From Sulfurimonas sp. (GTDB taxonomy: Bacteria > Campylobacterota > Campylobacteria > Campylobacterales > Sulfurimonadaceae), in assembly GCA_028044295.1 (NCBI GenBank), contig JAOFSE010000002.1:123668-187667 (forward strand): DNA of 64,000 bases. Reading direction: 5' to 3'. Shown one piece after another: positions 54,031 through 63,400 of the stretch. The notes beneath the pieces are model-generated. The model had not been told where the DNA came from. It did no database searches and was given only the letters and a program-made list of their open reading frames with translations. The translations under genes were made by a program, and so were the position numbers. Position 1 is the first letter of the stretch, and each line of letters starts with the position of its first letter.

Positions 54031-54921
54031 ATGTCTGTACATCATCATAAAGTAAATGCTAAAAACCTATTTATAGCAATTATTTTAAACATCATTATTA
54101 CAATTGCTCAGCTAATTGGTGGATTAATCTCAGGTTCGCTTGCATTACTTAGTGATGCAATTCATAATTTTAGTGATGTTATTTCCCTTATCACTGCTTA
54201 TGGTGCAAATAGGCTTGCAACAAGACCATCTGATATTGAAAAAACTTTTGGTTACCGTAGAGCAGAGATAATAGCTGCACTTTTTAATTCAGCTACTTTA
54301 ATCGCTATATCAATTTATATAATGATAGAAGCATTTAATAGACTTTATCACCCAGAGCCTATAGATTCTATTCTTGTAATTATTCTTGGAATTTTAGGAA
54401 TTATTGTAAATGGATTTAGTGTACTAATAGTTAAACATGATGCAAAAAAGAATATGAATATGAAAGCAGCCTATTTGCATTTGTTGGCTGATGTCATGAC
54501 ATCTGTTGCTGTAGTTTTAGGTGGTGTACTGATGCATTATTTCAATCTATTTTGGATTGACCCTATTATTTCAATTTTAATTGCTATTTATCTTCTTTGG
54601 GCATCTTTCGCATTACTAAAAAGTGCAATATTTGTATTAATGCATTTTACACCAGTGGACATAGATGTAAATGATGTAATTCAAACGATAACTGAGCAAG
54701 AGCAAATAGATAATATACATCATTTACATCTTTGGCAATTAGATGACAGTCGTATACATTTAGAAGCCCATTTGGATTTTAATGAAAATATTCAACTTCA
54801 AGAATCTACAGATGTTATAGACCTATTAGAAAAAAAGCTAAATAAAGAATTTGGGATTTCTCACATCACTTTTCAATGTGAATATAATAGATGTGACAAT
54901 AAAGAAATGATAAATAAATAA
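54031..54921 (+). CDS. Cation diffusion facilitator family transporter (CzcD-like)
   Basis: SGSLALLSDAIHNFSDVISLI; HLLADVMTSVAVVLGG; HHLHLWQLDD. Confidence 0.93.
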   Translation: MSVHHHKVNAKNLFIAIILNIIITIAQLIGGLISGSLALLSDAIHNFSDVISLITAYGANRLATRPSDIEKTFGYRRAEIIAALFNSATLIAISIYIMIEAFNRLYHPEPIDSILVIILGILGIIVNGFSVLIVKHDAKKNMNMKAAYLHLLADVMTSVAVVLGGVLMHYFNLFWIDPIISILIAIYLLWASFALLKSAIFVLMHFTPVDIDVNDVIQTITEQEQIDNIHHLHLWQLDDSRIHLEAHLDFNENIQLQESTDVIDLLEKKLNKEFGISHITFQCEYNRCDNKEMINK

Positions 54922-55325
54922 AGTTCAACAACCTGTAATATTTGGAACTTTTCAAGACACACATAAATACTGGATGAGGATGTAATTAAAAATTACTTCC
55001 ATTAAAACACTTCTAAACTTTCTAATTTTTGTTGCACACCACAACTCCAATCAAATCAATAACCTCTCAAATATCAATCATTAGTTCAAGTTTTCGTCAT
55101 TTAACTCTATTAAATTATTTACAGATACTAAAATAAAATACTGCATATTTATATTTAATTCTCAGTAAAAATTCATATCACACAATCCTACAAACCCGAT
55201 GAACTAACGAAAGAGATATTTGAAAGATTAAGAGATTAGTTTGAAGTTCTTAAAATTAAAAAGTTAAGAAGAAAAAACACCCCTCAAAATCTTCAAAAAA
55301 GATATTTAAATTTAAAGGACAAGAG

Positions 55326-55856
55326 ATGAGAATATATATAACAGACTTAGAGGCATACAATAACGGACATTTAGTTGGTTCTTGGTATCAACTACCAATG
55401 AATGAGGATTTACTTGCAGAGAGTATAGAAAACGAACTACAAAGAGGAAGAGATATCTGTGGAGATAGTCATTTTCACGAAGAGATTTTTTTAAGTGATA
55501 GTGAGTGTTCGTATATGGAAATAGAAGAGTATTCCAACTTAACTAAACTAAATGAGATTGCTGAGTCTATGGAAAGTATAGATAAAGACGGAGTAAAAGC
55601 GATTACTTTTTTAATGGAGAATCACTTTGTAAAAGATATTTTTGAAGCAATAGAGAGTTATGAAGATAGTGTTAGAATATACGAAGATAGCACGATGGAA
55701 GATATAGCTTATGACTTAATCCAAGAGTGTTATGGTTTAGATGGTATTCCTGACATTATTGCCAATAATATAGACTATGAAAAAATAGGAAAAGATTTAG
55801 AGATAGAGGGTTCTTATTATAAAGTAGGTTCAGATACCTATGAGTATATAGGGTAA
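55326..55856 (+). CDS. ardA: ArdA-type antirestriction protein
   Basis: MRIYITDLEAYNNGHLVGSWYQLP (ArdA N-terminal signature), acidic protein. Confidence 0.87.
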   Translation: MRIYITDLEAYNNGHLVGSWYQLPMNEDLLAESIENELQRGRDICGDSHFHEEIFLSDSECSYMEIEEYSNLTKLNEIAESMESIDKDGVKAITFLMENHFVKDIFEAIESYEDSVRIYEDSTMEDIAYDLIQECYGLDGIPDIIANNIDYEKIGKDLEIEGSYYKVGSDTYEYIG

Positions 55857-55900
55857 AATACCCTATATTTAATAAACATTTTAAAAAGGAATATAAAACT

Positions 55901-56368
55901 ATGAAAAACTTAATTTTAATGATTTTACTATCAGTGAGTAGCTTATTACAAGCTCAGTCATTTTCAAAAAATAATATCTTAGGTGTATGGGAGGTATCAT
56001 CACTTAAAGAGAATGGTTTTGCTATGTTTGGTAAAGATAATTCAAAAGTAAGAGGAGAACCTTACACTCTTATTTTTAATAGACAAGGACTTGTTAAAAA
56101 TAAAAATACTTCAGAGGTATATAACTACGAGATTATAAATAATCAACTAAAAATCTACCAAACTAAAACCTATAAGAACAACTACAAGATAAAAAACAAA
56201 TACAAATTTGACTTAATGGTTATGTCAGGGGATTTTGAGAATTGTTCATTGGTTAAAATTACAAAGAAAAAAATCACTGGATATTATCGTAAAGAGGGTT
56301 ATAAGTGGTGTAAGGTTCAAGACTATCCACAAGTAATTTCTTATACAAATGAAGATTTTAAATTTTAA
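55901..56368 (+). CDS. Exported hypothetical protein
   Basis: Signal peptide; NILGVWEVSSLKENGFAMFGKDN...YTLIFNRQGLVKNKNTSEVYNYEI (lipocalin-like pattern). Confidence 0.55.
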   Translation: MKNLILMILLSVSSLLQAQSFSKNNILGVWEVSSLKENGFAMFGKDNSKVRGEPYTLIFNRQGLVKNKNTSEVYNYEIINNQLKIYQTKTYKNNYKIKNKYKFDLMVMSGDFENCSLVKITKKKITGYYRKEGYKWCKVQDYPQVISYTNEDFKF

Positions 56369-56637
56369 TTGTCTTTCTTTTTATCATCTATTAATGGAAT
56401 TATCTTATCAGGTTTGCTTTTACCACCAATAAAAGGAATGGTCAGTCTTGAATTAATAGCTTCAGAGTTAAAATTATTTTGTCCGTATGTTGGTTCTTCT
56501 TTTGAATCAGAAGTATCAACTTTTTTATAAGTAGGGTCTAATTTCATTGAATTATCTAATTTTTCATCATATCTTTGATTGAAATTTTAACAAAATAAGT
56601 ATTTATTTCTATCTTATAAAAATGAAGATTAAAATCT

Positions 56638-57555
56638 TCATTTATTATTTAGTAAATTATCAAGTATTTTTTGTTCTTCTTCTTGAATAACTTCCTCCTT
56701 GGTTTGCTTTTTATTATTTTGATTTTTGACCGCTTGGGCAATCTCTTCGTCAGTCATGTTATCTCGATTTATTTCAATTTTAAAACTAATAAGTTTATAT
56801 TTTTTATCTACCTTGTAGGATACGAGAATATCTGTATATTTATTGATAGGTTCCAATGCTCTTTTAACTATTTTTTCTGCTTCAGATATATATTTTAAAG
56901 GTTTTTTATTTATTGTGTTTTTTATTTTTTTACTACTTGCTTTATCGTCTATTATTTTTGTTCTTGTGATGGGTAAAAAACCTTTGAATGTTTCTAAATC
57001 TATTTCATGCTTTTTATACTTTAAAAATTGTAATGATTTCAATCTTTGATATAAAACTATATGTACACCAGTTCGTAGCTTCTCTTGGTGCCTTGAATAT
57101 AGGTTTGTAAAGTTCTTTTTCTTCTTTTGAGTTATTAAATTAAATAGTTCAGAAGATAGAGATATTTCATAAATTTTCTCTTTTGCATTTTCTATACTGT
57201 TATCATACTCTTTATAAGAAAGTATATTTTGATTTGCAGTTTTAACTACTTTACCATCTCTATCAGTATAATTTTTTATCTTAATACTGACACATAACCC
57301 ATCCAAGGCTTCTTCGATAATTGAATGATAGCTTTTAACACTATCAGGTAGGTTCAAAAAACTCTTTAAATCTTGAAGAGAGTATTTAGTATTAAACCTT
57401 TCTTCTAATCCTAATTTACCTCTCTTATGAACTTCTACTTCCATCTCATGCCAGAACCTATCAATCAACTTTACAGAGTTGGCTTGCGTATCCGCTAAAA
57501 AAGTTTCTATAATTTCATTGGGTTTAAATATTTTAAAATCTTTGATTTTAGTCAT
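56638..57555 (-). CDS. Plasmid replication initiator (Rep_3/RepB-like)
   Basis: VKLIDRFWHEMEVEVHKRGKL...YEISLSSELFNLIT...NFTNLYSRHQEKLRTGVHIVLYQRLKSL winged-helix-like arrangement; iteron-like repeats upstream. Confidence 0.65.
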   Translation of the reverse strand: MTKIKDFKIFKPNEIIETFLADTQANSVKLIDRFWHEMEVEVHKRGKLGLEERFNTKYSLQDLKSFLNLPDSVKSYHSIIEEALDGLCVSIKIKNYTDRDGKVVKTANQNILSYKEYDNSIENAKEKIYEISLSSELFNLITQKKKKNFTNLYSRHQEKLRTGVHIVLYQRLKSLQFLKYKKHEIDLETFKGFLPITRTKIIDDKASSKKIKNTINKKPLKYISEAEKIVKRALEPINKYTDILVSYKVDKKYKLISFKIEINRDNMTDEEIAQAVKNQNNKKQTKEEVIQEEEQKILDNLLNNK

Positions 57556-57850
57556 TGCTTAAGTCTTTTATATTTTCTTCCAATAAAACCAACATTTTTT
57601 TGTGGTAGTTTTTAATTTTTTTATACTCTCCAATATTTTCAAAATATTGAATATCTAACAGAAGTCTAAATAAGTACTCTTGTCTTCTGTGATAATCCAC
57701 ATAGTTTAGCGATTCTAACTGTTGTGAAAAGAAGTATTCTATATTCTTTAATTTATATCTTTTAGCATTATTCGGAACATCTGATTTTTCTTTTAAATAT
57801 TTTTCCTTCAATTTATAATAATGATATATTTTTTCTTTATTCATTCTCAT
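57548..57850 (-). CDS. Hypothetical protein upstream of and overlapping rep
   Basis: 100 aa ORF, overlaps rep start by 8 nt; same strand. Confidence 0.5.
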   Translation of the reverse strand: MRMNKEKIYHYYKLKEKYLKEKSDVPNNAKRYKLKNIEYFFSQQLESLNYVDYHRRQEYLFRLLLDIQYFENIGEYKKIKNYHKKMLVLLEENIKDLSND

Positions 57851-58012
57851 GATTTTTCCTTTTATTCTTATAAATATTTGATATATTTATAAGTTAGGAT
57901 ACATAATAATATAAACTATCGCTTTAATCAAAAAAATGAAAGTCTGGGCTATATAAATACAAATATTTCTTTTTAAGCCCATATTTTAGGTATTTCATTT
58001 TCCCTTACAAAG

Positions 58013-58113
58013 TGAAATTATTCCCCTGAAAATTGAAAGTATTCCCCTACCTATATGAAATTATTTCCCTGAAAAAAACAAGGAAGACCCTATCAATATG
58101 AAAGTTTATCCTT
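58013..58113. repeat. Iteron-like direct repeats (candidate oriV)
   Basis: TGAAATTATTCCCCT (58013), TGAAAGTATTCCCCT (58034), TGAAATTATTTCCCT (58056), TGAAAGTTTATCCTT (58099); 21-22 bp phasing, last at 43 bp. Confidence 0.65.
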
Positions 58114-58364
58114 GAAACACATTTATATTTGGGAAAATATACTCTCTGAAAGAAAGAAACTATAGAAACTTTTTGAAAAAGGATTGAAGCTCAATTTAAC
58201 ATATACAGATAAAGAGATTCAATTTTATTGATAGGTTATCTTTTATGTCTTTGTACCACTATAATCTTCCATCGGAAGAGTAAAGAACTCTAAGCCGAGT
58301 TCATATTAGGATATTGAGATATTTATCTCTTATCCCTCTTTTTTAAGTTTGTATCTTCTTGGGT

Positions 58365-58490
58365 TTATCTTCCTAGTCTAGGTGGTTTTTTAGTATTTTC
58401 AAGTTTAGGAGCATTTAACTCTAAGATATCTTCAATAATCTCGATAAATAAATCGAGTAAGTCTTCTATCATAAATAACAACATAAACAT
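58365..58490 (-). CDS. Tiny ORF (41 aa), hypothetical
   Basis: MFMLLFMIEDLLDLFIEIIEDILELNAPKLENTKKPPRLGR; not in ORF track (below size cut). Confidence 0.3.
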   Translation of the reverse strand: MFMLLFMIEDLLDLFIEIIEDILELNAPKLENTKKPPRLGR

Positions 58491-58492
58491 AA

Positions 58493-58660
58493 TTACTTAT
58501 CCTTACTACTGACTATTAACGATATCCCATCAACAACCATATCAATAATATCTTTTAGTTCACTAGGTGCATTTTTTTGTTCTTTATAACTTTTAATCTT
58601 TTCTAGTTTTTTAATAACTCTATCAATTCGACTTGAATCTTTTTCATCTTTTTTACTCAT
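58493..58660 (-). CDS. Tiny ORF (55 aa), hypothetical
   Basis: MSKKDEKDSSRIDRVIKKLEKIKSYKEQKNAPSELKDIIDMVVDGISLIVSSKDK directly after the relaxase-like ORF. Confidence 0.45.
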   Translation of the reverse strand: MSKKDEKDSSRIDRVIKKLEKIKSYKEQKNAPSELKDIIDMVVDGISLIVSSKDK

Positions 58661-58671
58661 AATATTTTTCC

Positions 58672-59664
58672 TTAATCTTTTGTAGGAGCTGGATATAGGG
58701 TAGATTGAGATTTTCGTTTTAATTCTAGGGACTTTTTCAGTTCTTCGAATTTAGACAATTTTTCTTTATGTTCTTCGCTTACCAAGCTCTCTAATTTATT
58801 ATAGGACTTCTCTACAAGTAGTTGGTTCTTGTTGAACTTTTCAGTATCATCTTCTTCAAGTGCAGTAGCCATACGGTTTAAATAGTTGTCAATCCTCTTT
58901 TTGAGTTTTTGAGAATACTCTTGTAGGAACTCCATCTCTTTAAAAAGTTGTTGGAGTTGTTTCATTTCTTGGAGTGAATCATCAATTACTTCATTGAGTT
59001 TATTAATTGTATGAGGGAGTTTATTTTTTCGATTACGAGCTTTTCGTTGAGACTTAATTTGGTAGTCTAAATAATTTTGACCATAGTTCAAAAGCACTTT
59101 ATTCGTCATATTTTTTAAAAATTGACTATACATTTTTTTACCTAAGTCAACTCTCTTCAACTTTTTATCATTGTTTAAATCTAAAAATACATTTCCTATC
59201 ACAAAGTTTAAATGGTCATTTCTAGTTTTGTCTTGTCTATGTAGTGAAGATAAAATAAAATTTCTTTGAATATATTTTATTTGCTCATCTGTATACTTTA
59301 AATCATTATTTACTGATATAAAGTTTATGAGTTCATAAATCAACTTATTACTAATTTGTTTATATTCACTATCAGTTAGTTTGATTTCCGGAGGAAATGA
59401 AACTAACAGGTTCTTACCATAAGAAGCTGTTCTTCCTCCTTTACGAGCCAATTTTACTTCTATATCTTTACTCTGTTGTATCTGTAAAATATTTTTTAGT
59501 ACCTTGTGAGAGTTCTTAATACCATCGTAAGCTACTATCTCATGTCCATCTTTTTTGTGATTGTCGTGGTTGTCGTCAAAAATGTAATCAACACTATTGA
59601 TTAAACCAGTTGCTCCACCCTTGATTGTATCAAATGATACAAACCAATTCTTCAATTTTTTCAT
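58672..59664 (-). CDS. Putative relaxase/mobilisation protein
   Basis: LHRQDKTRNDHLNFVIGNVF resembles a relaxase His motif; basic protein with C-terminal coiled coil; plasmid-like context. Confidence 0.5.
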   Translation of the reverse strand: MKKLKNWFVSFDTIKGGATGLINSVDYIFDDNHDNHKKDGHEIVAYDGIKNSHKVLKNILQIQQSKDIEVKLARKGGRTASYGKNLLVSFPPEIKLTDSEYKQISNKLIYELINFISVNNDLKYTDEQIKYIQRNFILSSLHRQDKTRNDHLNFVIGNVFLDLNNDKKLKRVDLGKKMYSQFLKNMTNKVLLNYGQNYLDYQIKSQRKARNRKNKLPHTINKLNEVIDDSLQEMKQLQQLFKEMEFLQEYSQKLKKRIDNYLNRMATALEEDDTEKFNKNQLLVEKSYNKLESLVSEEHKEKLSKFEELKKSLELKRKSQSTLYPAPTKD

Positions 59665-59734
59665 ATAATTATTTCCTTTGTTTAGAAATTATTATAAGAA
59701 GTATTGAACCGACTATATGCCACAAGAAAACGGC

Positions 59735-59755
59735 TATACATCCTCGTTATGTATA
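59735..59755. repeat. Inverted repeat in relaxase/ParA-like intergenic (candidate oriT or regulatory site)
   Basis: TATACAT-cctcgtt-ATGTATA, 7 bp arms. Confidence 0.35.
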
Positions 59756-59909
59756 AAATAGGAAACTATACACCTTAATAATTTATATGACACCTTTGGG
59801 TTCATATATTATTAAAAAATATAAATATATTTTATGTGTATTAGTTTCCGATTTTATGAAGTATTGCTCATACTTTCAAAACGAGTTTAAGAGAGGGGAG
59901 AAAAGAAAG

Positions 59910-60830
59910 TTATTTATATAATTCATCAACTAAATAACTTATATATGCAAAATCTTTTATAAGTTTAGTTTCCTTATTTCTTAAATATGTATTATCAATT
60001 AAGTCACTTATAGAGATTATCTTTGTACGATCGCTTTGATAATGCCCTAGATCATAACAAATATCCCTTTCTAAATTAGAAAACCTTTCTTTTACATAGT
60101 CTTGATAGTTATTTCTAAATACAACCATATCTTTATCTTGAATATATATTTCTTCATCTCTATAGTTTACTTTATGAATCGTATTCTTCGAAATATTAAC
60201 AAAAAATCTATAATCAAATTCTTTTATTTTTTTTCTAAAGTCATTGTTGTTAAATACTTTTTCTATATACCTATTATTAAAAAATTTATCTAAAAAATAT
60301 TCTCCAGAGTCCATGCTTGATTGAAACTCATAAGAGTTTCTTAAATATGTTAAATAAAAATTTCCATCATCATTTGGATCAAATATATTTTGTTTAAATC
60401 TAAAACCTGCTTCTTGGAACCTATCTCTCATTTCACTAGTGTAGTTAAAGTCTCGGTCACTATCTTGCCTGTCAAGTCTATTTAATACAAGAATAGTAGG
60501 TACATTTCTATTTGTTGTGTATTCAATGTATTTTAATGTGCTAATGGTTTTCATAATACTTTCATATCCAAATTCAAAAGGAACGATTATAAGTTTAGCT
60601 TGTTTTATGAATTTTTTTGAATATGCAGTTTCTATATTCGCACCTATATCAACAATGCCATTTTTCATATTTGGTGTTATCTTCTTAACTTCAGGGTATA
60701 AAAGACTATGCTCTTCATCTATCATATAGTTATCTTTATTAACATATATATTCAGATTAAATAACCTACCTAAATTGTAAGTTAATAATGAACACCCTAC
60801 ACCATGTTTTTTATTCATAACTAATATCAT
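59910..60830 (-). CDS. ParA/MinD-like P-loop protein with degenerate Walker A and C-terminal extension
   Basis: MNKKHGVGCSLLTYNLGRLF; NGIVDIGANIE; AKLIIVPFEFG; PTILVLNRLD. Confidence 0.65.
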   Translation of the reverse strand: MILVMNKKHGVGCSLLTYNLGRLFNLNIYVNKDNYMIDEEHSLLYPEVKKITPNMKNGIVDIGANIETAYSKKFIKQAKLIIVPFEFGYESIMKTISTLKYIEYTTNRNVPTILVLNRLDRQDSDRDFNYTSEMRDRFQEAGFRFKQNIFDPNDDGNFYLTYLRNSYEFQSSMDSGEYFLDKFFNNRYIEKVFNNNDFRKKIKEFDYRFFVNISKNTIHKVNYRDEEIYIQDKDMVVFRNNYQDYVKERFSNLERDICYDLGHYQSDRTKIISISDLIDNTYLRNKETKLIKDFAYISYLVDELYK

Positions 60831-60991
60831 ATTATTAAATATACCTTAAAAATAATTTTTTTACACCTTTAAAGAACTATTTTACAATAAAAAAGTTCAA
60901 AAAGCACCTTGTTTTAGGTCTTTTAATACTTCAAAGTGCCTTCTTCGCATTTTTTTATACTTGCAGTATCTAAAATATAAAAGGCTAAAAA

Positions 60992-62500
60992 ATGATAGTT
61001 AAACCAAACAGTAAATATAATCAAAACCAAAGTCATACGAAAGGTAATATAAGTAAATTTAAAAAAGTATCTAACCTATTATCATTAGAGAATATCAACA
61101 ATGAAAGTAAATCACTAATCAATATGATAAGTGAAAAAATTCTTGATATTAATTTTGGTAACGACAAGTTATCAAAAAAATTCAATGGACTACTTAATAG
61201 TATTGTTAAAACAGATAAATCACTTGTAGATTTTGAGATATCACTACTATTTAAAGTTTTTACACTAATTGTAGAAAAGAGTAGTGATTTTGTTAATGTA
61301 CATAAATCTTGTTTTCCAATGAAAAACAAAAAAAGTATAGTGATTCACTATATTCAAAACCTTATCACTTCTGAAAACGACTTCAATAAGAACGAACTAC
61401 AAAATTTTGTAAATCGTCTTCAAAACTCTAACCATATGATAAATTATTACTATTTGAATATGACTCAAAGAAATATGACCAATATTGAATTAGTAAAATC
61501 TATGAGAAATCTACTGACAGACAATCAACAAGTCAATTCAACTTCTTTATTTAACTTGTCTGGTGGAAAGGGTCAATTTATTGGTTCTGTACAAAATGTT
61601 ATACACCAATATATCAATTTAGAAAAAGTCAATAGGTTGATTATTCCCTTTGGTGGGAGTGGAATGGACTTTATGAATGTCACTCCACTCATAGAACCAG
61701 GAACTGAAGTCATATTGAACTCTATCAACAAGACAAATTCTCAACTTTTTAAAGATATCAAAGAAAATCGACAGAAGTTAATAGAAGGGGTTTTAGGTCT
61801 TGAAGTTGAATTCACAACCTATTCTCGTGAGTGTTCAGGTAAGAAAGTATTACTGGAGGTGTATCAAGATTTTTTTGAACAGAAATTAAAAGAACTAAAT
61901 CAACTCGAGAGTTATGGTTTCTATGGGATAGGGACAAGTGTCTTATTCATATTCCTATCCAATAAAACATATGGTGGAAACATAGAATGGACTGATGGTA
62001 TTACATATATTCCAACTGGTAAGTGTAAGAGTAAATATGAGAAATCAGTAGTCTCAAAGATTGAATACTTTGGATATTGGTTAGACCAGTTCAATGTAGT
62101 TGTAGAGTGTGAGGACTATACAACAATTTTAGATAAATATGACAATGAATCTTCATTGACAATATCAGACCCATTATATGTAAAAGAGAATGAGAGTGAA
62201 TTACTTCAAACTCGTGTTACTTATGGAGAAGATAACTTTCCACACCGTCAATGTATTGACTACACAATGGGACTCAAAGGACAATTTATCTATCACAACT
62301 ACAACAACTCAAAATTGATTGAATTGTTCTCAGAGAGAAGTGATATAGGTTTTGTTCAACACAAGAAATCTATCCAAAACACAGAGTCAGTAAATGGTAA
62401 AAAACCAAAATGTGTTGAACTTATCTTCTTCACAAAAGAAGTTGATAGTCAAAGTTTAAATAACAATGACTATCAACCACAACTTCAATTAGTTTCATAA
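60992..62500 (+). CDS. D12-class (Dam-like) DNA N6-adenine methyltransferase homologue, divergent
   Basis: NLSGGKGQFIGSVQNVI; IPFGGSGMDFMN; NSINKTNSQLFKDIKENRQKLI; SDPLYVKEN; YTMGLKGQFIYHNYNNSKLIELF; about 180 aa extra N-terminus. Confidence 0.7.
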   Translation: MIVKPNSKYNQNQSHTKGNISKFKKVSNLLSLENINNESKSLINMISEKILDINFGNDKLSKKFNGLLNSIVKTDKSLVDFEISLLFKVFTLIVEKSSDFVNVHKSCFPMKNKKSIVIHYIQNLITSENDFNKNELQNFVNRLQNSNHMINYYYLNMTQRNMTNIELVKSMRNLLTDNQQVNSTSLFNLSGGKGQFIGSVQNVIHQYINLEKVNRLIIPFGGSGMDFMNVTPLIEPGTEVILNSINKTNSQLFKDIKENRQKLIEGVLGLEVEFTTYSRECSGKKVLLEVYQDFFEQKLKELNQLESYGFYGIGTSVLFIFLSNKTYGGNIEWTDGITYIPTGKCKSKYEKSVVSKIEYFGYWLDQFNVVVECEDYTTILDKYDNESSLTISDPLYVKENESELLQTRVTYGEDNFPHRQCIDYTMGLKGQFIYHNYNNSKLIELFSERSDIGFVQHKKSIQNTESVNGKKPKCVELIFFTKEVDSQSLNNNDYQPQLQLVS

Positions 62501-62620
62501 ATATGTTTGAAACTAAAATTGGAGGTGTTTAGGGAATAGATATATCATTGAAAAATCAACAAATAAATAGGTGAATAGTAAGTTATTTTAACAATTTTAA
62601 AAATATAAAAGGAATTAAAA

Positions 62621-62980
62621 ATGGGTTTAGATATGTATATAGAGAATAGTAGTGAAGAATTAGTATTTTCTTGGAGAAAATTTCCAAGTGTTCATGAGTG
62701 GTATAGAGAACTTGGACTTAAAAAAGGGATTGATGGTTGTGATGAATTGGGTTTTAATGGAGTTCAAGTTCCAATTACGATGAAAGATGTAAAAAAGTTT
62801 AAAAAAGATTTATTGAATAAAAATATGAACTACGATGTTAAGGGTTTTTTCTTCGGTTCTGATAGTAATATGGATAAGGAACAGTTCTCATATTATATGG
62901 AAGAAAATATGAAGTCTATCAAAGTGATGAAAGAAGAACTTAATAAAGGTAAAAAAATCTATTACTCCTCTTGGTGGTAG
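62621..62980 (+). CDS. Hypothetical protein with MGLDMY N-terminus
   Basis: MGLDMYIENSSEELVFSWRKFPSVHEWYRE; family seen in phages/plasmids. Confidence 0.5.
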   Translation: MGLDMYIENSSEELVFSWRKFPSVHEWYRELGLKKGIDGCDELGFNGVQVPITMKDVKKFKKDLLNKNMNYDVKGFFFGSDSNMDKEQFSYYMEENMKSIKVMKEELNKGKKIYYSSWW

Positions 62981-63016
62981 TAGGTAAGTATAAATATTAA
63001 AAATAAAGGAAAAAAT

Positions 63017-63400
63017 ATGTTAATAGAAGTAAATGACAAAAAAGTAAGAGAGTATTTTAAAAATATGTATCAAGATTTTAAAGACAGTTTAGTTCATACA
63101 GAAGAAACGATTTTATTAAGAGATTCATTAAGAAAAGTTGTAAATAACAACAAAATCAGCCTTGTTGGTGGTGGATTGATTTATGACTATATAAGTAGTC
63201 AGTTAGAAAATGATTGTAGTTACTATATAGAAAAAAATTTAACCTTACAACAAGATATTCCAGTATCTGAAAATATACAAATGGTAGAAAATATTTATGA
63301 AGAATGGGAGTATTTAAATAATTGGCTAAAAGAGAGGTTTATACTAAAAACTAGTGATTTTGGATTACGAGAAATAAAAGTAAAGGAGAGAATATCGTGA
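63017..63400 (+). CDS. Hypothetical protein
   Basis: 127 aa ORF, same strand and tight spacing with neighbours. Confidence 0.5.
   Translation: MLIEVNDKKVREYFKNMYQDFKDSLVHTEETILLRDSLRKVVNNNKISLVGGGLIYDYISSQLENDCSYYIEKNLTLQQDIPVSENIQMVENIYEEWEYLNNWLKERFILKTSDFGLREIKVKERIS

Noticed and set aside
58013-58113. Possible short CRISPR-like array
   Set aside because: Units are only about 15 bp, degenerate, 21-22 bp phased without unique spacers, and lie beside a Rep gene; iterons fit better.
60102-60729. Plus-strand hydrophobic-looking ORFs inside the ParA-like gene
   Set aside because: Antisense of an AT-rich coding region; no independent support.
55326-62500. Restriction-modification system (methyltransferase with nearby genes)
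   Set aside because: No endonuclease gene recognised; the MTase homologue has an altered catalytic motif and ArdA is antirestriction.
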